Positions 22,601-34,700 of a stretch of DNA of 64,000 nt are shown piece after piece. The notes beneath the pieces are model-generated. The model was not told where the DNA came from, did not search any database, and was given only the letters and a program-made list of their open reading frames with translations. Position numbers and translations under genes: made by a program. The stretch's first letter is position 1; each line of letters opens with the position of its first letter. The stretch covers positions 4,278,001-4,342,000 of the forward strand of contig CM073197.1 in assembly GCA_037042915.1 (NCBI GenBank), in the 5' to 3' direction. The stretch is from Auricularia sp. M13 (lineage: Eukaryota > Basidiomycota > Agaricomycetes > Auriculariales > Auriculariaceae).

Positions 22601-22856
22601 TCATGTTTTGGTCCCTCCTCAGTAGGGTTTTCATGCCCAGATGCTATACATTTAAACCTCTCCAACATAACACCTCGTCGGAGATGTTTCCTGCGTAGCA
22701 GTTGTTGACCTTGGTACGTGGATATTGGCCAAAACGTTGGCGTTTTTCAGCCGCCGGGTATATTAGCATAGCACACGAAGACGAAGCAAAAATACAGGGA
22801 TGGGTATTGGGTATCATCAGCATCGTTCTTCGTGCAGGGTCCATTATCCACGCCCG
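22601..22856. other. convergent intergenic gap
   Basis: It lies between the ends of the F-box gene and the intradiol dioxygenase gene. No gene or clear signal was seen. Confidence 0.5.
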
Positions 22857-25298
22857 CTAGTAGAAGCCCATGAGCGACCACCGCCGGCGCGCCGCGTTGC
22901 CCGGCGTGCTCGAGCCCCCGTCGTCTGTCTCCGTGCCGTTGCCGCTCCCTGACGAGGAGGTGGGGTCGTAGTATGCGGTCGCGACTTCGGGGCTGACGTA
23001 TGATCTGCAGGACTGACGGCGTCAGCGTCGGTATGGCGCGCGAGAGAGGGAGAGAGCCGGTGCTCGACGCCCGTGCGTAACGCGAGCTGTAGCACTGGAG
23101 CGTACGCAACACGAGCTGTAGCGCTGGGCATTAAAGCGAGCGAGATCGGCCGTGCAGCGCGCCCCTGCGTGCGCAGCGCGAGTGAAAATGGCGCGCCGCG
23201 AACGGTTAGACTCATGCGCGCACAGCGCAACGAGCGACAGCAGAGCTCGCCCGTGCACAACGCGAGTGCGAATGCCAACACTTGCCCGCGGACAGCGAGC
23301 GAGGGAATCAGCCTGCCGCGCGTGCACGGCTGGGCGAGAGCGCCGCGGGAAAGCGAAACGGGAAGTGGGGCGAGTGCAGTGGTAATGCAAAGAGTGGAAA
23401 CGCACCCGTTGATAGTGATGACGATGTGCCCCTCGAGCCCGTCGGCCAGGTCGTCGCCCAGCATCTCCGTCTCCAGATCTGGGTCATCTACATTCAGATA
23501 AACGCAGTCAGCATCACGAAGAGGGGAAGCAGTATTTTCCTCTGGGAGGGAGAGATGACGACGTACACCCGCCGATGGACCCGTACGGGTAGATCCCGTC
23601 CTGCAAGTTCGTCGTCGAGTTCTCGTACGCGAGGGGGTTCTGGGTGTACGGTGGCAGCTTGGCGATGTCGTCCAGCAGGTCCTGCTCTGCAAAGTAGCCG
23701 TGAATGTTAATGGGATTAAATCACAGCGGGAGGCAAAGAGAGGAGTGGAAGAGTGAGATGAGAAGCGCGCGGTGGAATTTGTGAATGTGTAAGTAAGACA
23801 TGACGCCGGAGGGACAGAAGGGCGGCGCTGCACATCGAGTAGAAGGAATGAGGCACAGCAGGAGGTTAAAAGCACGGGAAAGCGGGAAGAGAAGTGGGAA
23901 TGGGATGGGATGTGCGCGAAAAACACAGACGCACTGAAGAATAGCTGGCCGGTATGATGCGCCGTGCCGGACGAGCTGATGAACGTCCCGTTGTCCGCGA
24001 CCGAGCTGCCGTTGAACACTGCGCACGCCACATTACGCAATCAGCACTCGCTGAACACGAAAGAGAACGGCTCACCTCGGATGTGGATGTGCACCGCGCG
24101 CCCGGTGTACCATCCTAAGCATCACGCGTCAGAGAATAGAAGGAATGGATGAAGAGGAGGAACGCACCGGGCACGATGGTGTACATCGTCGCCTCGCCCT
24201 GGTCGTTCGCCTGCGTGACGCCGCGCAGGAACGTCAGCTGGTCCGTCGCGTTGTTCCCGCGTCCGCCGCCCGGGCCGCCGCCCACGCCGTCTGCACCGCT
24301 CAGCGGACCTGAAGGTGTGAGGCGACGCAGAACCAGGCGCGTTCAGTCAAGCCGCAGCGAAAAGCGAAAAATATTCAGCTCCTATATCGAAGAAGGGCGG
24401 ACGGAAGAGCACACCGAGACTGGTAGTGGCAGCCGCGCCGGCCGACGTGCTCGCGCCCGTCGGCGGCGCCCCACTCGCGCTGCCGCTGCCGCTCGGGGGA
24501 CCGCCCTGACCGCCGTTGGGCGGCGCGCCGCCGCCGCCGGGTCCTCCTGCACCGCCGCCTTCGCCCGCGGCGAGGGAGGCGGCGGTGAAGCCGCTGTAGA
24601 AGCCCGTCGTGCTGAAGAGCGGTCAGCGGATTGTAGAGAGTGGGAGTGAAGGGAGTGTGGGGAAGGGGTGTGTGTGATATGATGCGAGGGGAGGAGGTGG
24701 AGGTGAGGAAGGGACTCACTTGGCCGCCCAGATCTCCATCCACAGGTTCGGCGCGACCTCGCATGTCTCGACGTCCATGAACGTCACGTGCAGCGTGAGC
24801 GGGACGCCTTCATTGAATACAGAGCATTGATCCATCAGCGGCCGGAGTGTACGACTGGGAGACGAAGGAAAGTGCGCATACCGGGCTCGCCGTCTGTGAC
24901 GTTCTGGCGGTAGAGCTCGTTGTTGACGTGGTACGGGCCTTCCGTGAGCTACATCCCCGCGCACTCATCAGTATCTCATACAAGGAGAGCGCAAAGGCAG
25001 CGGGTGATAGCGTACCTCAGGCGTCATAGCGCACAGCGCGGCGGCGCGCGGCGCGTAGCCCTGGATGCCGCGGCGCGCGAGCCGGCGGCGCGTGATGGCG
25101 TCGAGCGTCGCGCCGCAGCGCTTCTGGATGGCCGCGCGCTGGCGCAGGTTGTGCCGCCTGTAGAGCGGGACGTCGTCCGGGTCGGGGCCGTGGCCTGAGC
25201 ATCGTAATTGTTTCAGACATAATCCCAATGTTCAAGGGCAAATACGTACCCCGGACGAGCACCGCAGCAGAGAGGAGGGAGAGGAGTGCGAGGCGCAT
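22857..25298 (-). CDS. secreted intradiol ring-cleavage dioxygenase-like protein
   Basis: Eleven exons, 397 aa: 25250-25298, 25016-25194, 24882-24948, 24720-24807, 24415-24611, 24168-24308, 24076-24114, 23935-24018, 23567-23686, 23406-23487, 22857-23004. All phases agree. The N-terminus MRLALLSLLSAAVLVRG is a signal peptide. The family region starts at LTEGPYHVNNELYRQNVTDG (Tyr82), then WMEIWAANTTGFYSG, an LRGVTQANDQGEATMYTIVPG-like block (split here by its length), WYTGRAVHIHI with Tyr243, His249 and His251 as candidate Fe(III) ligands, HHTGQLFF and GYDPDLETEMLGDD. This matches extracellular fungal intradiol dioxygenases acting on catechols from aromatic breakdown. A Gly/Ser/Pro-rich loop (about residues 140-190) separates the substrate-side blocks. 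The last two large introns are 248 and 401 bp, unusual here. Confidence 0.85.
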
Positions 25299-26846
25299 CG
25301 GTGACAGCGACGGAAGTGGGTATGAGTGGGATTGGGGGCGAGGATTGATGCTCCAATGAACCGCCGCTTTTTATTTCATTCGATCGAAGGTTGGGACGGG
25401 CGGGTACCCCGTGTGACCGAGCAAGACCGCGTTGGTTCCCGGCGCAGCATAGTCGGCCTAACCTTTTTCGACGTTGGCAAAATTGAAAAGGCGACCGTAG
25501 GCGGAGCAAGGAGGACAGGGCGACTTCCAAAGAGCTCGGCAAGCATCAGGTTGGTGCAGACAGAAGATGGAGCGTCTGAAGATGGGCTGGGGACATTCTT
25601 CGGCGCAAGCAGCAGGGGCACGGTGCGCCCACGACCCGGTGCGGTACCCGATCCGCAATATCCGAGCACGCGACGCCCAATGGCGTAGCGCCTTTTCTGC
25701 GCTTCTCGACCGCGCGCATGATTCGCTGGGTGGCGTGTCGCGGGCAGAACTCGGGTGACGCTCAGTGACGCGATGCGAATAAACGGTTCTTGCGCGCGAA
25801 TTTCGCGGTTACGACGCGCGGAGCCCTTGAACTTCAGAGCGCGACTGTGAAGTGGGATGCGCGGCAGACAGCGCGGCCCGCAGGTGTGGACAAGAAGGCA
25901 AGGAAGACGAGGAGCGCATGGAAATTGTGCCGGTTTCGCTTCCGGAAGTCCGGCGCGCAGCAACCTTTTCTTTTCTTTACCATGTCCCACGAATGCGCTG
26001 TATATCGGGTGGAGGATTTGTCCTTCTCTCACTCTCTATAGTATCTTCTGTGGTTTACGAGAATTTTGATAATGACGTTGACTCTGCGAACGGTATTCAG
26101 TCGGCTGCGGTAAGTACAATAACACGCGTGCCTCAAAGAACGCTTACTCGCATAAACAAGGCATACTGCATTCGATTCGGTGCCTAGTGCGACACATTTT
26201 CCTTCTCAGGCAACGGTGTAAACACGAGCTGCTCGGCGAAGGACGCTGCGCCCTGCTGCAAACGTCGAGTCAGAGCTACGCTTTCGAAAGGTCTTCTCGG
26301 CGTAAATGTCGGTTGATAGCGTATTAAAGCAGGCGCATGTTTGAGATCGCCCTCGTTTCACGCAAGATCTGGTTGAAAATTGCGAAAAAGCGTCACTGGT
26401 AGAAGCAATTAACAACGAAATTAAAGGCCTTGCGGCAGCGTAACAGAGTTGCGAACCGGCGAGGACGTGGAGCAACACGAGCAGGAGGATGAAAGCAGCA
26501 GCGGCGGAGTTTTTGGCTCACACTGCAACTTATGAGCTTGAAGCGCGCACTCCCATGGTGCGAAGGATCGTACAAGGATCGATGTTTGAAGGCAAGGACG
26601 GTCTCTCACCTACGACAGCAGGAATGCGATACGCCTCCGAGCTGGCAAAGCATCTGCCAATCTCGATCTCCTGGGCTGTACTCAGATGGCAATGCGATTT
26701 CCACATGCACTCACACTAAAGCCGCAGGCTTCGCGCAGGGTCCGGAGGAGATGGGGTCCATCCAATCGGCCGAGGAACCGAGCGCGTACTTGCGCATGCG
26801 TCCTGTATAACTAAGCAACGCCTCGAGGCGCGGTTAATGATGACAA
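25299..26846. other. intergenic, no gene recognised
   Basis: About 1.5 kb upstream of two divergent genes. A CT/GA-rich stretch and an AATAAAAAG-like box near 25366-25376 could serve the dioxygenase promoter. Open frames here lack coding character and splice support. Confidence 0.5.
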
Positions 26847-26854
26847 TATATATA
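26847..26854 (+). promoter_or_regulatory. TATA box of the DJ-1-like gene
   Basis: TATATATA lies 36 bp before the ATG at 26891. Confidence 0.6.
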
Positions 26855-26890
26855 CGAGGCAGGCTCATGATCGACGCACTTCTCCCCATT

Positions 26891-27796
26891 ATGTCGTCCC
26901 CCAAGATCCTCAAGATCGCCGTCTGCTTCTTCCCGGACGCGCAGCTGCTCGACTACGCCGGCCCGCTCGACCTTCTCGGCTTCCTCAACGCGGCGAACAC
27001 TATCCTCAAGCCTGCGCCGTCGCATCTCCTGCAGTTCACGCATATCGGGCCGGAGGAGCTCGTCGCGTCCTCGGCGGGCCCGCGCGGGCGCATGGACACG
27101 ACCTACGCGAAGCTGCTTGAACGTGGAGAGCAGTTCGACGTGCTTTTCGTTCCGGGCGGTACGCACAACTTGTGACGAGTCTCACCCCTTGAGTGTAGCG
27201 CTGAAGTCGGCGCTTGCAGGATGGGGAACCTCGCCGGCGCGCACGCCGCCCGACCTGATAAGCTTCCTGAAGTTCCAGGCGCCAGGAACAAAGTACATCA
27301 TGTCCGTGTGCACCGGCGCTTGGATTCTGGCGCAGGCGGGTGGGTTTGCTGGACGGCGGCAAGGCAACGACCAACAAGTCGCTGTTCGACGTCGTTTCGG
27401 TATGCACGCGTCCGAGTCCCGTAACCGGCGCAAACTGACCTGAGTGACCGCGCTGCACAGTCCAGAACGAGCAGCACAATCGCATGGATACACAAAGCGC
27501 GCTGGGTCGTCGATGGCAAGCTGTGGACAGCGTCGGGTGTCACGGCCGGTGAGCACAGGCTCGGAGCGCGCCGGTTTGCCAGTTAGATTTGGGTGGCTGC
27601 TGACTCTGCGAGACTCAAAGGACTCGACATGGCGCACGCGTGGCTGTCTGAGCTCGTAGGTGCCGAGGTCGCACAGCAATTGGCCGGCGTTATCGAGCAT
27701 ACGCCGCTGGCGCAGGACGACGACGTGTGGGCCGACTATTGTACCCATGAGAAGCAGAAGGCATTGGCGGACGAGGTCGCCGATCTGCTGGTCTGA
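26891..27796 (+). pseudogene. DJ-1/PfpI-family protein with a 4-bp frame-breaking duplication
   Basis: Exons 26891-27158, 27220-27399, 27461-27548 and 27621-27796; introns 61, 61 and 72 bp. The product reads MSSPKILKIAVCFFPDAQLL, DYAGPLDLLGF, FDVLFVPGG, the nucleophile-elbow SVCTGAWILAQAG (Cys), KATTNKSLFDVV, WVVDGKLWTASGVTAG and a C-terminal helix ending DEVADLLV. These are the expected blocks of a class I glutamine amidotransferase-like DJ-1/PfpI protein of fungi. In exon 2, GGGT is tandemly duplicated (27338-27341 and 27342-27345) just after LAQAG; with one copy, the frame through all four exons is perfect. It is therefore either a recent pseudogene allele or a sequencing error. A start 18 codons upstream (26837) is possible but less likely. 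Confidence 0.8.
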
Positions 27797-30469
27797 GTCC
27801 TGCAGCTCAGAGGAATTGGGCTGCGTACTGTATAAAAATTCAAGTCTCACAAGTGTCGTTAGCGACGAACATGATCCATTGCGCGAAGGGACCTGAACTC
27901 CGTGGATGCGCGACTAATCGCAATAGATTGCGCGGCAGAGACAGCAATGCAGTCTGCTAGGATAGCCATGCGGAGAGCCCGTGTCCAACACCCAACACCT
28001 GATCGCCATTCTGTCGGCACGAGTGAGTATTACCACGACTCAGGGCTATGCGCCTGGCACGGAAAGATGTGGGAGAGCATGGGCGATCGTTCAGACAAAT
28101 TGCACAAGTTGCAACTTTGTCGATATTTCTGACCGCGTGTCGACGGCAGCCTTGACAGTCTGACGGCGGCGCTACTCGTTAGGCGTGGGAAGGAAGATTC
28201 TGCCGCTCTCCGGCAATTTTGTTGTAGATGCGGGACAACACGACGCGCGGTACAAGATAGAGCCGCGATACGGTTGGAATAGACTGCAGAATCCACGAGC
28301 ACCGCAGGATGAGGTCGCATAGCAAGGCTGTCGGGCCAGATAGGCATCCCAATAAAGAAATTGGCGGAACGACTAAGTCAAGCAGAACAGGGGCCAGTGA
28401 CGAGTGAAATGTCACAGCAGAGCGAGAGCAGGTCTTGCGGAACAAAGGCGCGAGCGGAAACAGCTATGTAGCCTGTGTGGACTCGAAGGATAGCCGCGCA
28501 TGGACAGGGTGCTACATGCTGAGAAAAAGGTGGCGGTGACGCTCAATTTCAACAAAGACTGAGTACCAAGTCGTAAGCATCAAATTGTCATTCCAGTGCA
28601 CCTAATGCTTCGGAAGAGCCTGACGGGCGGGTCCTGACGATGCGAGTTATGCGACGGCTATTAATCTATGCACGAGCGTAAGGGGGGCTTCAGGCCTCCA
28701 CGAACGTGAACACAGCCGGCGGATAGTGCCAAGCCGGGCCGTCAGTCTAAGCACCAGTCCTTTTTTTAAATCAATTCACCGACTCCTAAAAGGTTTAGAC
28801 GATAGTCTATGCCTTTTTTGGTTGTCGGTTTTTCATGGGGGGGTGGGTCGTTGAAACAGTAAAATTCCCGGGCCGGGCGAGTCCGCACCAATGGGGGACC
28901 GTCCATGGGCCTTTATTTGCTACCGACGGAGCTTTTCTTCCATCGTCATCCAATGCCCTCCACATGTGTGCCACGTTAATGAAACAAATTACATTATTCT
29001 GACGCTCTGTATATAGCTGCCAGTTTGGCCATTCAATATTCAATGCTCTTCGGCGACCGCGCGTAGCCGCGCGTTCACTCCGCCCGCGGATTTTCCCGTC
29101 TGCATCCGAAACTGGTTGCGCTCTTGCCATGTCGCTGGAACAGGCCCCCGCGACCTGCCTGGCACGCTGCCACTTGCCCTGTACGTCCGAGTGCTTCTTT
29201 ACAGAAACCCTGCTGACGAATTCTTTCTTTTCGCGTTGATCATGATGCTTCTGCTTGCTCTGTCCTTCCGCTGCCGCCTGGCACTTATCCGCATTTTCCG
29301 CTGGGTTCTACCCATTTTCCGCCTGCTCGTACCACAGAGCCTACTGTGCATCTGCATCTAGAAACTGCTGCCATTGTGCCAACCTGCTTTGACTCTGCAT
29401 ACTCCAACTACAGTATCTGCTCCAAAATCAACATTGCGTTTCCCGTCGGAGTCACCAAGGCCGTTCTTGCAGCCCGTGTAATACCGCGAGTTCAGTCTAT
29501 TTTGGACGACGTAGTTGATGCCGCATGTGACGGGGCGCAGCGAACTTTTCGTGCCGTCTTGGGCCCCCTCGCTCCGCTCGTGTTCCGAACAGTCAAGGAT
29601 GATCATCTGGACCTCGTCGTGCACTGGTGCGGCAAGCCCGTACGCATTAGCGTTCTCCGGGCCTCGCTCTATAGATTCAATCTTAATACCCTTTGTGCAT
29701 TCGGTCTCTTATGACTGCAAACAGCAGCTCCGACTTGCGCGTTGACGAGAATACTTAGAAGTCGTCATTAATCATTCTGCTGACGAGTTTTAACTGCACC
29801 GCCGTGTTCTGCTTCTCGCTCATGCCCAAGCGCCCAGGCCAACGTCAAAGTGCGCTGCTCGGATTTTCATCCGCTCGCGCAGGCTGCTACTTGCTTTTGA
29901 TGTTGTCAGCCGCGTGCTCCGACCTCTTGCTGCGCCTGTTCCCCGGCACAGCAAAAGCTAGATCCACAAACCGGGATACCGCGATCGCGCGCGCTCGTAC
30001 TTAGGTGAAGCGGCTGCGACAATCATGCATTCGCGACACATGCATTCACCGCGCGATCAGCGGGACGCACAGCGTCCCGCATCGCGCCCGAAAATCAGCA
30101 AATCAGCCTCCCTGCACCAGCTCTGGTGACGAGCAGATATATACGGCATCATACTGTATTAACACAGAAATTCACAAGAGAACCTCAGCTTCATGACACC
30201 AGGAGTCGGTGACTGCCGCGGCTCTAGCGGCGCTACGGTGCGCCGTAGTCATTAGCTGCCAGAGTCCAAAACAAAAGTCGGGCGCGCGTGTATTTGGTAG
30301 TCCCTGGCCTTCCGAGAGAGCAGGCACGTCGGAAGGCAGCATCGTCACCATGAAAGCCGCTACTGTAACACTGACGAGCCGCTGCGCCACGGTCCTGAAA
30401 TATAAAAGAAAGTTTGAAGAAGGAATGCAGTCGAAGCCAGCAAGAGCCAGGGCGCGCGGGGCTCAGAAT
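27797..30469. other. 2.7-kb stretch without recognised genes
   Basis: Open frames at 28807-29130 (-) and 29346-29714 (+) are the longest, but neither resembles a known protein and neither can be extended by splicing. The 29200-29350 segment is pyrimidine-rich on the + strand. I see no terminal repeats or arrays. Confidence 0.5.
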
Positions 30470-30485
30470 TACAGTGCTTTGCATA

Positions 30486-30966
30486 CTGCCCTTTGCATAA
30501 TATTCCGGACACCTCCGAAAAAGAAAAAGCGGGCGGGGCCGACCGAACCCCCGACGAACACCGCCCGGCAGACAGTAGCGACGGTGCGTGGGCAGATTCA
30601 CTCAAGCCAAGTACATGGCTGGCCTCGGGGAGGCTGGAAAGCTCTGCCGCGCAGTTTTTTCGAAGAATAGGAGTGCCGTTGCGGTGTGCTCGCCCGCCAG
30701 CCCTCCGAGCTGCGGTTTGAACGGCATCGGCCGATTTGCCCAGCTCCGTCGTCGTGGACTGCGCAGACGACGAGCACACCTCTGCAGCTGAAATCTGCGG
30801 CGGGATGCATGTAGTAAGACGATGCAATGCACCCTACGTTAAAACCTGGCCTGCAGCAGTTGAAAATCGGTCGCTATCGTCTGCCGGGCTGGGTTGGTCG
30901 GGGTTTCGGTCGGCCCCGCCCGCTTTTTCTTTTTCGGAGGTGTCCGGAATATTATGCAAAGGGCAG
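30486..30966. mobile_element. 481-bp MITE inserted in the left terminal repeat
   Basis: Termini CTGCCCTTTGCATAATATTCC on the left and the same on the reverse strand at the right; the inverted repeats run about 100 bp (30486-30585, 30867-30966) with few mismatches. TA is duplicated at 30484-30485 and 30967-30968. Its ends align with those of the surrounding element over TTTGCATAA, CTCCGAAA and CCGACCGAA, so it may be moved by the same or a sister transposase. No coding content. Confidence 0.9.
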
Positions 30967-30968
30967 TA

Positions 30969-31022
30969 AGAAAGTGGAATCTCCGAAATTTTTTCGTCGG
31001 TCGGGCCCGACCGAACACTCCG
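30969..31022. repeat. left terminal inverted repeat of the 15.5-kb element (inner 54 bp)
   Basis: Identical to the reverse complement of 45904-45957. It includes the self-complementary core TCGGTCGGGCCCGACCGA. The outer 14 bp (CAGTGCTTTGCATA) lie at 30472-30485, beyond the MITE. Confidence 0.95.
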
Positions 31023-31796
31023 CTCGGCTGGCTGCGACAGCCTGCAAAATATGTATTTCGCACAAGAAATAGTACAGGGTACATCTGGTGTAACCTAGAC
31101 ACACATATATGCAGATTGGAGGTGTTTGGGAGGTTCCCATAGGGTGGTCTGTTGAGGGTGGTATGTGGAAACGGAACGACCGGGACTCGGAAGTAGGATG
31201 GCCGTTCCTGGACAAAAAGACGGTGATTTCCCGACTTGGGACCAAACGCGGGAATAGGCGGGAATGAGCGGGAATAGGCGGGAACAGGCGGGAATGGGCG
31301 GGAACAAGCGCCCGTAGCCCGGAACCAAAAAGAGGGAATAGGCGGGAATTTGGCGGGAATAGGCAGGAACACCATCAAAAAATTAAGCGTGCAATCAGCC
31401 AATCCCGCCCATTCCCCCTTGCCCGTGACCATCATTCCCGCCTATTCCCGCCATCTGAAGGGGGAACAGGCGGGAATAGGCGGGAATGCGCATGATGTGA
31501 TGGTTCTTGGATTTCTTTGTTTGTACATTCCTTCAGATTGACATTTGCACATGCCGATGCATTCCCGCCCATTCCCCCCTCTTTGATTCCCGGTTCGCAT
31601 TGCCTCGCGCTTGGCATCAGCTTTGCCAGATGATTGCCGGCATAACTCGGGACCTGAGCCACATGATACTCATCCGCATTTTCCAGCCAGACTCGATCTG
31701 CGGGCGCGCCGCGCCGATACTGTATTCCCGCCTCGACAAACGCACAAAGTTCAAAGTCCTACACTCTGTCCCGATCCATCCCCCAAACTTTGCTCC
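31023..31796. repeat. left subterminal GGGAAT arrays
   Basis: No gene. An outer array of GGCGGGAATAG/GGCGGGAACAG units in the + orientation (31237-31375), then mixed and inverted units (31425-31490 and 31560-31580). Further in, CT-rich leader sequence leads up to the ATG at 31797. Confidence 0.85.
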
Positions 31797-34700
31797 ATGT
31801 CCTCTGCCCATTCTACACTGCCTGTCGATATTGGTCAGTGCTGCTTGACCAGCGTCTCTCATGCATCCGGCTCATGGCCCCACTCAGAATATATACGGTG
31901 CATGCACCTCAGCATCGTCAATGACGTTGTTACCTGGGTAAGCTCTGCTTTCTATCTCGAATAATTACCACACTCACTACTGCACAATCAGACTGTCGCC
32001 GTCAAGGTTTGCTCCTTCCCTAGCTATCCGTTCACTATTCACGAGCTCCTATGCTCCAGGAAGCCAGGTTTCCCCTCGCCAACGACAACATTCTGTTTGG
32101 CTTTTTCGCCTTCCGCCAGGATCGCTTTTCTCACAACGCACCCACAGGTACCCACTTCATCTCCTCCCTGAAAACCTCTCAGCTGTATTTCTTGCGAATG
32201 TCATCCAAAACCCAGACTCTCCCCCAACAATCTGCGTCGACGGCAGCGTGGTTTATCCATCCCAAAGTTACATTGGTTTGCCCTGACGCTCTGCCTTTCG
32301 CAATCATTCTGTCCCGCTTATTACTATCTCAGATTCTGCCATACTCGACCACTTGCTACAGACTGTCCAAAATTCCAGTTCTCCACCGCCATCCTCCTTC
32401 ATGTCCCTATCACTTGCAAAACGTCTCGACTTTAGCACCTTTCCACCATACCAGCCAAGCGTTCGTCACCATCACCATTGTGCAGTGGAAAATAACCACT
32501 CTCCCCCTTCTGCACCACTGCCACCATGCGACCCTGCTCTTCGCCGTTCTTCAAGCTCCGTCATTTCGCGACTCACACAACTCCTTGGTGACCACCTTGA
32601 TCATCTCGTGCCTGAGTTGTTCGTGTGCCCAACTTCGCATTTTCCCATGTGTAGTGCTCATGCTTGCCTCATTTTAGCACAATTTCTCGCAATCTCCTCT
32701 GGCCGTACCCAGTTATTCCCGCATGTGCGAGCATGTTCCCCACAGAGCGCCATCTCATTCCGTACCACGGTCTCTGGTGGGCGCTTCATGGTATCCGGAC
32801 CGTTCGTCCCGAGCGCCCTCGGGATTTCATCGGGCCCATGGCCAATCCCTCCTTGCGGGGCTTCAGTGCACCGTACTCGCCCAAGCTGCTCCCTGTACAT
32901 CAGCCAGATTCTATCCTGCACTGGTGGCGACCGTGTGACCTCAGGTACATCATCCAACGCCGCGAATATCCCGACTTCATCCCCCCTCCTACCTTGCGCT
33001 ACATCTCTATTCCTCCCTGGTACCACGGCTCCCCACCCGAAAATCAGCTCTCGCTCTCTTATCTGACGGTCAGTCGCACATTTCCTCGTTCCGACATCTC
33101 CTCACCTTATCTCCGTCCAGAATTCTCCAATGTCTGATCAAGAACTGAGCAATCTCAAAGCCATCCAGCTTGCAAGCATCCGCAAGCTCGCGCCACGTGC
33201 GATTCATTCTCCTGGCTCATGAGCATCGTGTATACTACTCCTATGCCCTTCGCCCTCCTTCGCCTGTATCATTCACGCATTGAATTCCGACCCCTGGTGA
33301 CTAATGTCAAATGCCATCATGATTCCCGGATCATCCTGTTCGCATCGCTTTCATCGTGCGCATTCCGACTCACGACCTTTCTTTCTCCTGCCATGACTTA
33401 CGACGACTTTGCGTGTCGCACCGCCAACTGCCCATGTTTGGGTCTCTTACACCAGCTGTCCGCCGATGCCGTCCGTCGCTCCTGCTCATTTAGCCTCGCT
33501 TATCTCGCGCCTGACCCTCTTCCATAGGCCTATCAAGTCCCATCGGCTGACCAAAAATGTGCCAATCCTCGTTGCCAGCATGCAATATCGGCGCATGGCC
33601 TCCCACCAGCCGGGGGAAGCATTGCTGTCCCTGGTCGTCCAAGCTGTTACGGTTTTCGTCCTGTGCGTCTCTATCTCTCGATGTTTGCCTCATCTCATGC
33701 CGTGCGTTCTCCCTACCCAGATCAACGTCACTGTTCCCATCAGCCGCCGAGACCAGATCTGCGCCACTTGCGAACGCCCGTACAGCGACCATACCCCTCG
33801 CCCTGGCATTGAAGAGTTGGACACAGGGTCAGTCGCTCTATCGATCTATTGTCTCAGCCGCTTGCTCACCTCGCGGCGTCTCTAGCGTAACCAACTCGAA
33901 CTACAATTCTCTATCACTTCCCCCCCTTCCGCCCATCACCCAGCACCACGCTGCGCTCGAAGGCAACATACCCACAGCCTTTCCGACCAATGTTCCCAGG
34001 ATCACCGCTTACAACCAGCGTCACGTGACTGCCCCCACCAGTGTCCATGACACGCGTACAAACCATCTCCAACTTCGCCACGCTGAAGATCACCCAAATT
34101 TCTCTGTTCCGGTACCTCAGCACACTCGTGCGCGCGGGCGTGGAGGGCGTGGTACACGTGCGAGCCGCCCCACCCCCATCCCAGCAGCTCCGAATCTCCT
34201 TGGGCCAGGCTCTGGTATTGTTCAACAGCCCGTCGCTCAGCAGCCGGCAGCCAATCAGCCTGCTGGTCAGCAGCCAGCTGACCGTGTGCTTGACCATCCC
34301 AAGGTTACTCTATTTGTTTACACAATACCCTTCAGCGTAAGTAGTGGCTCCTGCCACCCCTGGCATTCGCGTCTCATCCGCTCGTAGATGAACGGATCCC
34401 ACTCATCTCAAGACCGTTCCTTCCCACCCCCATCGACTCTTTCCGTCGTGGGCGATGCATGGTCTTCCCTTATAAATGCGCTCGACAACGCCGACCTTTC
34501 GTTCTCCATCCAGGTGTCTGCGCTTCCACAAAAGACGAGGATGACGCCGCGTCCCAGACTTTTTTTGCATGATCTTCTCAGAGGCGCCCGTGCCGCCCTT
34601 ACCGATCCTCCCTTCATCTTTCGCTCGTCGCCAACCCCAGCTTCTGGGAGATACACGGACCTGTCACAGTTTCCGTTCACCTTCCTCAGTCGCTCGGGAC

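Noticed and set aside
28807-29130. 107-codon - strand frame
   Set aside because: No recognisable sequence, no promoter or splice signals; not supported.
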